Below, piece by piece: positions 6,367 through 7,338 of a stretch of DNA of 7,338 bases (the stretch's first letter is position 1; every line of letters begins with the position of its first letter). A model generated the notes under the pieces. The model was not told where the DNA came from and ran no database searches. It was given only the letters and a program-made list of their open reading frames with translations. The translations under genes were made by a program, and so were the position numbers. This DNA is from Geodermatophilaceae bacterium (GTDB lineage Bacteria; Actinomycetota; Actinomycetes; Mycobacteriales; Geodermatophilaceae). The stretch spans positions 1-7,338 of the forward strand of contig JACCSC010000441.1 of the NCBI GenBank assembly GCA_013813215.1, in the 5' to 3' direction.

Positions 6367-6878
6367 GTGAGTATAAGCAGCGAGGAAGTGGCAGATTCGT
6401 CGACACCGGCCGGGAACACAGACGCAGGAGGGTCAGGTCGACAACCGCCCGCCAACGGCGCGGTGCAAGACCCGACCCCGGGAGAGCAGCAGCGTGACGC
6501 GCAGTCAGAGCTGACCCCGCAACGACTCGCAATGGGGCGGGACATCCTGCGCTGTCGTTCCTGCTTGTGCTCGGCACGTTCGTGGTCGCAGTCGCTTTCT
6601 ACGACACCGCCTCTGATGTGACGACGGTTGTCGGGCCGATCACGACCTTGGTGGGCACATTGATTGGCGCCATCTTCGGTGTGCAAACGGCCAACCAGGG
6701 TCGGGCACGGGAGGCCCAACAGCAGCAGGCGGGCACTAATGTGGCCGTCGCAGCGGCGCTAACGCCGCCGCCGGTGGCCGGGACCCAGGAAGGAACGGCC
6801 GCTGAGTTCGGGAAGCTCCTGAGTGCCCTGAATGCCAACACCACCGCAAACGGGAATCCCCCCGAGGGGGGCTTCTGA
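6367..6878 (+). pseudogene. Apparently frameshifted gene for a small two-helix membrane protein
   Basis: Translation should begin at GTG 6367, 5 nt after a perfect GGAGG (6357-6361). This frame encodes a hydrophilic N-terminus (MSISSEEVADSSTPAG and onward through ELTPQRLAMGRDIL), then turns into Cys/Ser/Arg-rich sequence and stops at 6621. The overlapping frame one base back is open from 6498 and continues with PALSFLLVLGTFVVAVAFY and a second hydrophobic stretch, to the stop at 6878. Joining the two near 6549, or by one extra G in the run at 6534-6537, gives about 170 residues: cytoplasmic tail, two membrane helices, Ala/Gln/Pro-rich tail. No canonical slippery heptamer is visible, so a one-base deletion or a sequence error is likelier than programmed shifting. 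Codons such as ATA, AGT and ACA differ from the genes upstream. Function unknown. Confidence 0.55.
6567..6878 (+). CDS. Hypothetical small membrane protein (downstream part of the frameshifted gene)
   Basis: As an independent reading frame this gives 103 residues from GTG 6567. The end of a first hydrophobic segment (LGTFVVAVAFY) is followed by TASDVTTVVGP and a second helix, ITTLVGTLIGAIFGV, then a Gln/Ala-rich tail and a Pro/Asn-rich C-terminus. The helix pattern resembles short uncharacterised actinobacterial membrane proteins, by memory of pattern only. GTG 6567 has no ribosome binding site and falls in the middle of the first hydrophobic helix, which already begins at about 6549 in the same frame. 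It is therefore probably not the native start; see the entry for 6367-6878. The stop overlaps the next start as TGATG, so this reading frame is likely the one that was translated at its 3' end. I do not recognise a function. Confidence 0.5.
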   Translation: MLGTFVVAVAFYDTASDVTTVVGPITTLVGTLIGAIFGVQTANQGRAREAQQQQAGTNVAVAAALTPPPVAGTQEGTAAEFGKLLSALNANTTANGNPPEGGF

Positions 6879-7084
6879 TGGCAGCCAAAGGCACGACCCC
6901 GAAACCGGTGAGTTACGAGTACCGGATGATGATGTTGTACGGCGCGCTAATCACGGTCATCGTGATCGCCGCCCTGCTCGTGGGCTGGGCCAACGATCGG
7001 ATCGACGACTCGTCGAACGCACCAGGATCCGGCACGCAGACAGAGGCGCCGGCCACCGACGAAGGCGACGATCCGGCGTCGTAG
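6878..7084 (+). CDS. Hypothetical 68-residue single-pass membrane protein
   Basis: ATG at 6878 overlaps the previous stop (TGATG). A G-rich ribosome binding site (GAGGGGGG, about 6863-6871) lies just upstream, so the two genes are almost certainly translationally coupled. The N-terminus is short and basic (KGTTPKP, VSYEYR). One hydrophobic helix spans roughly residues 18-38 (MMLYGALITVIVIAALLVGWA). The C-terminus is acidic and low-complexity (RIDDSSNAPG, then Thr/Glu/Ala/Asp). By the positive-inside rule the acidic tail would face outward. No catalytic motif, lipobox or Cys is present. It probably works with its coupled neighbour, but I do not recognise the family. Codon use is less GC-biased than in birA or the acc genes. 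Confidence 0.7.
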   Translation: MAAKGTTPKPVSYEYRMMMLYGALITVIVIAALLVGWANDRIDDSSNAPGSGTQTEAPATDEGDDPAS

Positions 7085-7089
7085 CCGAC

Positions 7090-7115
7090 GCAGGTGATTC
7101 ACCGACACCACCTGC
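7090..7115 (+). repeat. Inverted repeat just after the small membrane gene, possible terminator
   Basis: GCAGGTG (7090-7096) pairs with CACCTGC (7109-7115) around a 12-nt loop, beginning 5 nt after the TAG of the 68-residue protein. The loop side also holds GGTGATTCACC, an 11-nt palindrome. No T-tract follows, so termination is only suggested by position. An operator for the next gene is an alternative. Confidence 0.35.
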
Positions 7116-7277
7116 ATGCCCAGCACGGTGGAAGGACGCCAGTGGCACGTTCGGCCCGCTAGGTGGCGCGTGCACCTACCGGCAAGATGCACTTACGGAT
7201 GTGACCTGGGGCACGGTTGGCTGCTGACTGGAGTCATAGGCCCGCAGGGGTCGGCCACCGGACAGGGATGAGGGCAG
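7116..7277. other. Spacer upstream of the last, partial gene
   Basis: No supported gene, tRNA or other RNA is seen here. A frame open to 7227 ends in WGTVGC, but it starts inside the two upstream genes and lacks its own start signal. Short arms AGGTG/CACCT (7161-7177) and GTGCA/TGCAC (7170-7192) overlap, but are too short to interpret. AGGG at 7271-7274 could serve as the ribosome binding site of the next gene. Confidence 0.3.
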
Positions 7278-7338
7278 ATGACCGCAACCGCCGAAAGCCC
7301 CGAGACCACTGCTGAGGACGAGCCTGTCGTCCACATTC
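7278..7338 (+). CDS. Partial hypothetical protein, N-terminus only
   Basis: ATG at 7278 opens a frame that runs off the window after 20 codons. The sequence MTATAESPETTAEDEPVVHI is acidic and Thr/Ala/Glu-rich, with no signal peptide. A short AGGG lies 3-6 nt upstream. An earlier ATG at 7268 reads another frame that stops within 17 codons, so 7278 is preferred. It follows the small membrane genes on the same strand after a 193-bp spacer. Too little is visible to name a family; acidic low-complexity N-termini occur in many regulatory and phage structural proteins. Confidence 0.45.
   Translation, partial: MTATAESPETTAEDEPVVHI

Noticed and set aside
6363..6497. 44-codon Arg-rich frame from ATG 6363
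   Set aside because: The GGAGG is only 1 nt from this ATG but 5 nt from GTG 6367, which gives more natural protein sequence. The basic peptide looks like out-of-frame translation.
6832..7227. 131-codon plus-strand frame overlapping both small membrane genes
   Set aside because: It starts inside the upstream gene without a ribosome binding site and covers the better-supported coupled ORF in another frame.
7085..7277. tRNA or small RNA gene
   Set aside because: No cloverleaf arms, no TTC-type T-loop signature and no CCA-compatible acceptor stem could be found by eye.
1..7338. CRISPR array, insertion sequence or attachment site
   Set aside because: No spaced direct repeats, transposase or integrase frames, or flanking terminal repeats were seen anywhere in the window.

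Overview
The window is very GC-rich with strong G/C third-position bias, frequent GTG starts and short or overlapping gene junctions, as expected for a high-GC actinomycete. The best taxonomic clue is the gene order birA <-> accD5-accE5-maf-accA3. From memory, this is the arrangement of the acyl-CoA carboxylase locus in mycobacteria and relatives, although the mycobacterial sulfurtransferase gene between maf and accA3 is absent here. The genus cannot be named from sequence alone.

Layout. 7-777 (+) is a class I SAM-dependent methyltransferase of unknown substrate. It converges, with directly abutting stop codons, on 778-1074 (-), a small ABM-fold (antibiotic biosynthesis monooxygenase-like) protein. 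From 5406 down to 1193 (-) runs a compact operon: the carboxyltransferase beta subunit (accD5), the small epsilon subunit (accE5), a Maf-type nucleotide pyrophosphatase (maf) and the biotin carboxylase/biotin carrier alpha subunit (accA3). Divergent from accD5 and only 20 bp away is birA (5427-6230, +), the biotin protein ligase expected to biotinylate the AccA3 carrier lysine. Together these genes encode a propionyl/acetyl-CoA carboxylase holoenzyme and its activating ligase. Such an enzyme would supply methylmalonyl-CoA and/or malonyl-CoA for lipid or polyketide synthesis or propionate assimilation.

Downstream of birA (6231-7338, +) the character changes: third positions are less GC-rich, codons such as ATA, AGT, ACA and GCA appear, and there are only short unrecognised genes. 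These are an apparently frameshifted two-helix membrane protein (6367-6878), a translationally coupled 68-aa single-pass membrane protein (6878-7084), a 193-bp spacer with an inverted repeat, and the start of another gene (7278 to the window edge). This looks like an accessory insertion beside a conserved core locus.

I do not see a clear new defence, mobile or metabolic system. The most notable signals are a symmetric -10 element that could drive leaderless divergent transcription of accD5 and birA from one 20-bp spacer, and the small coupled membrane-protein pair with its probable frameshift.
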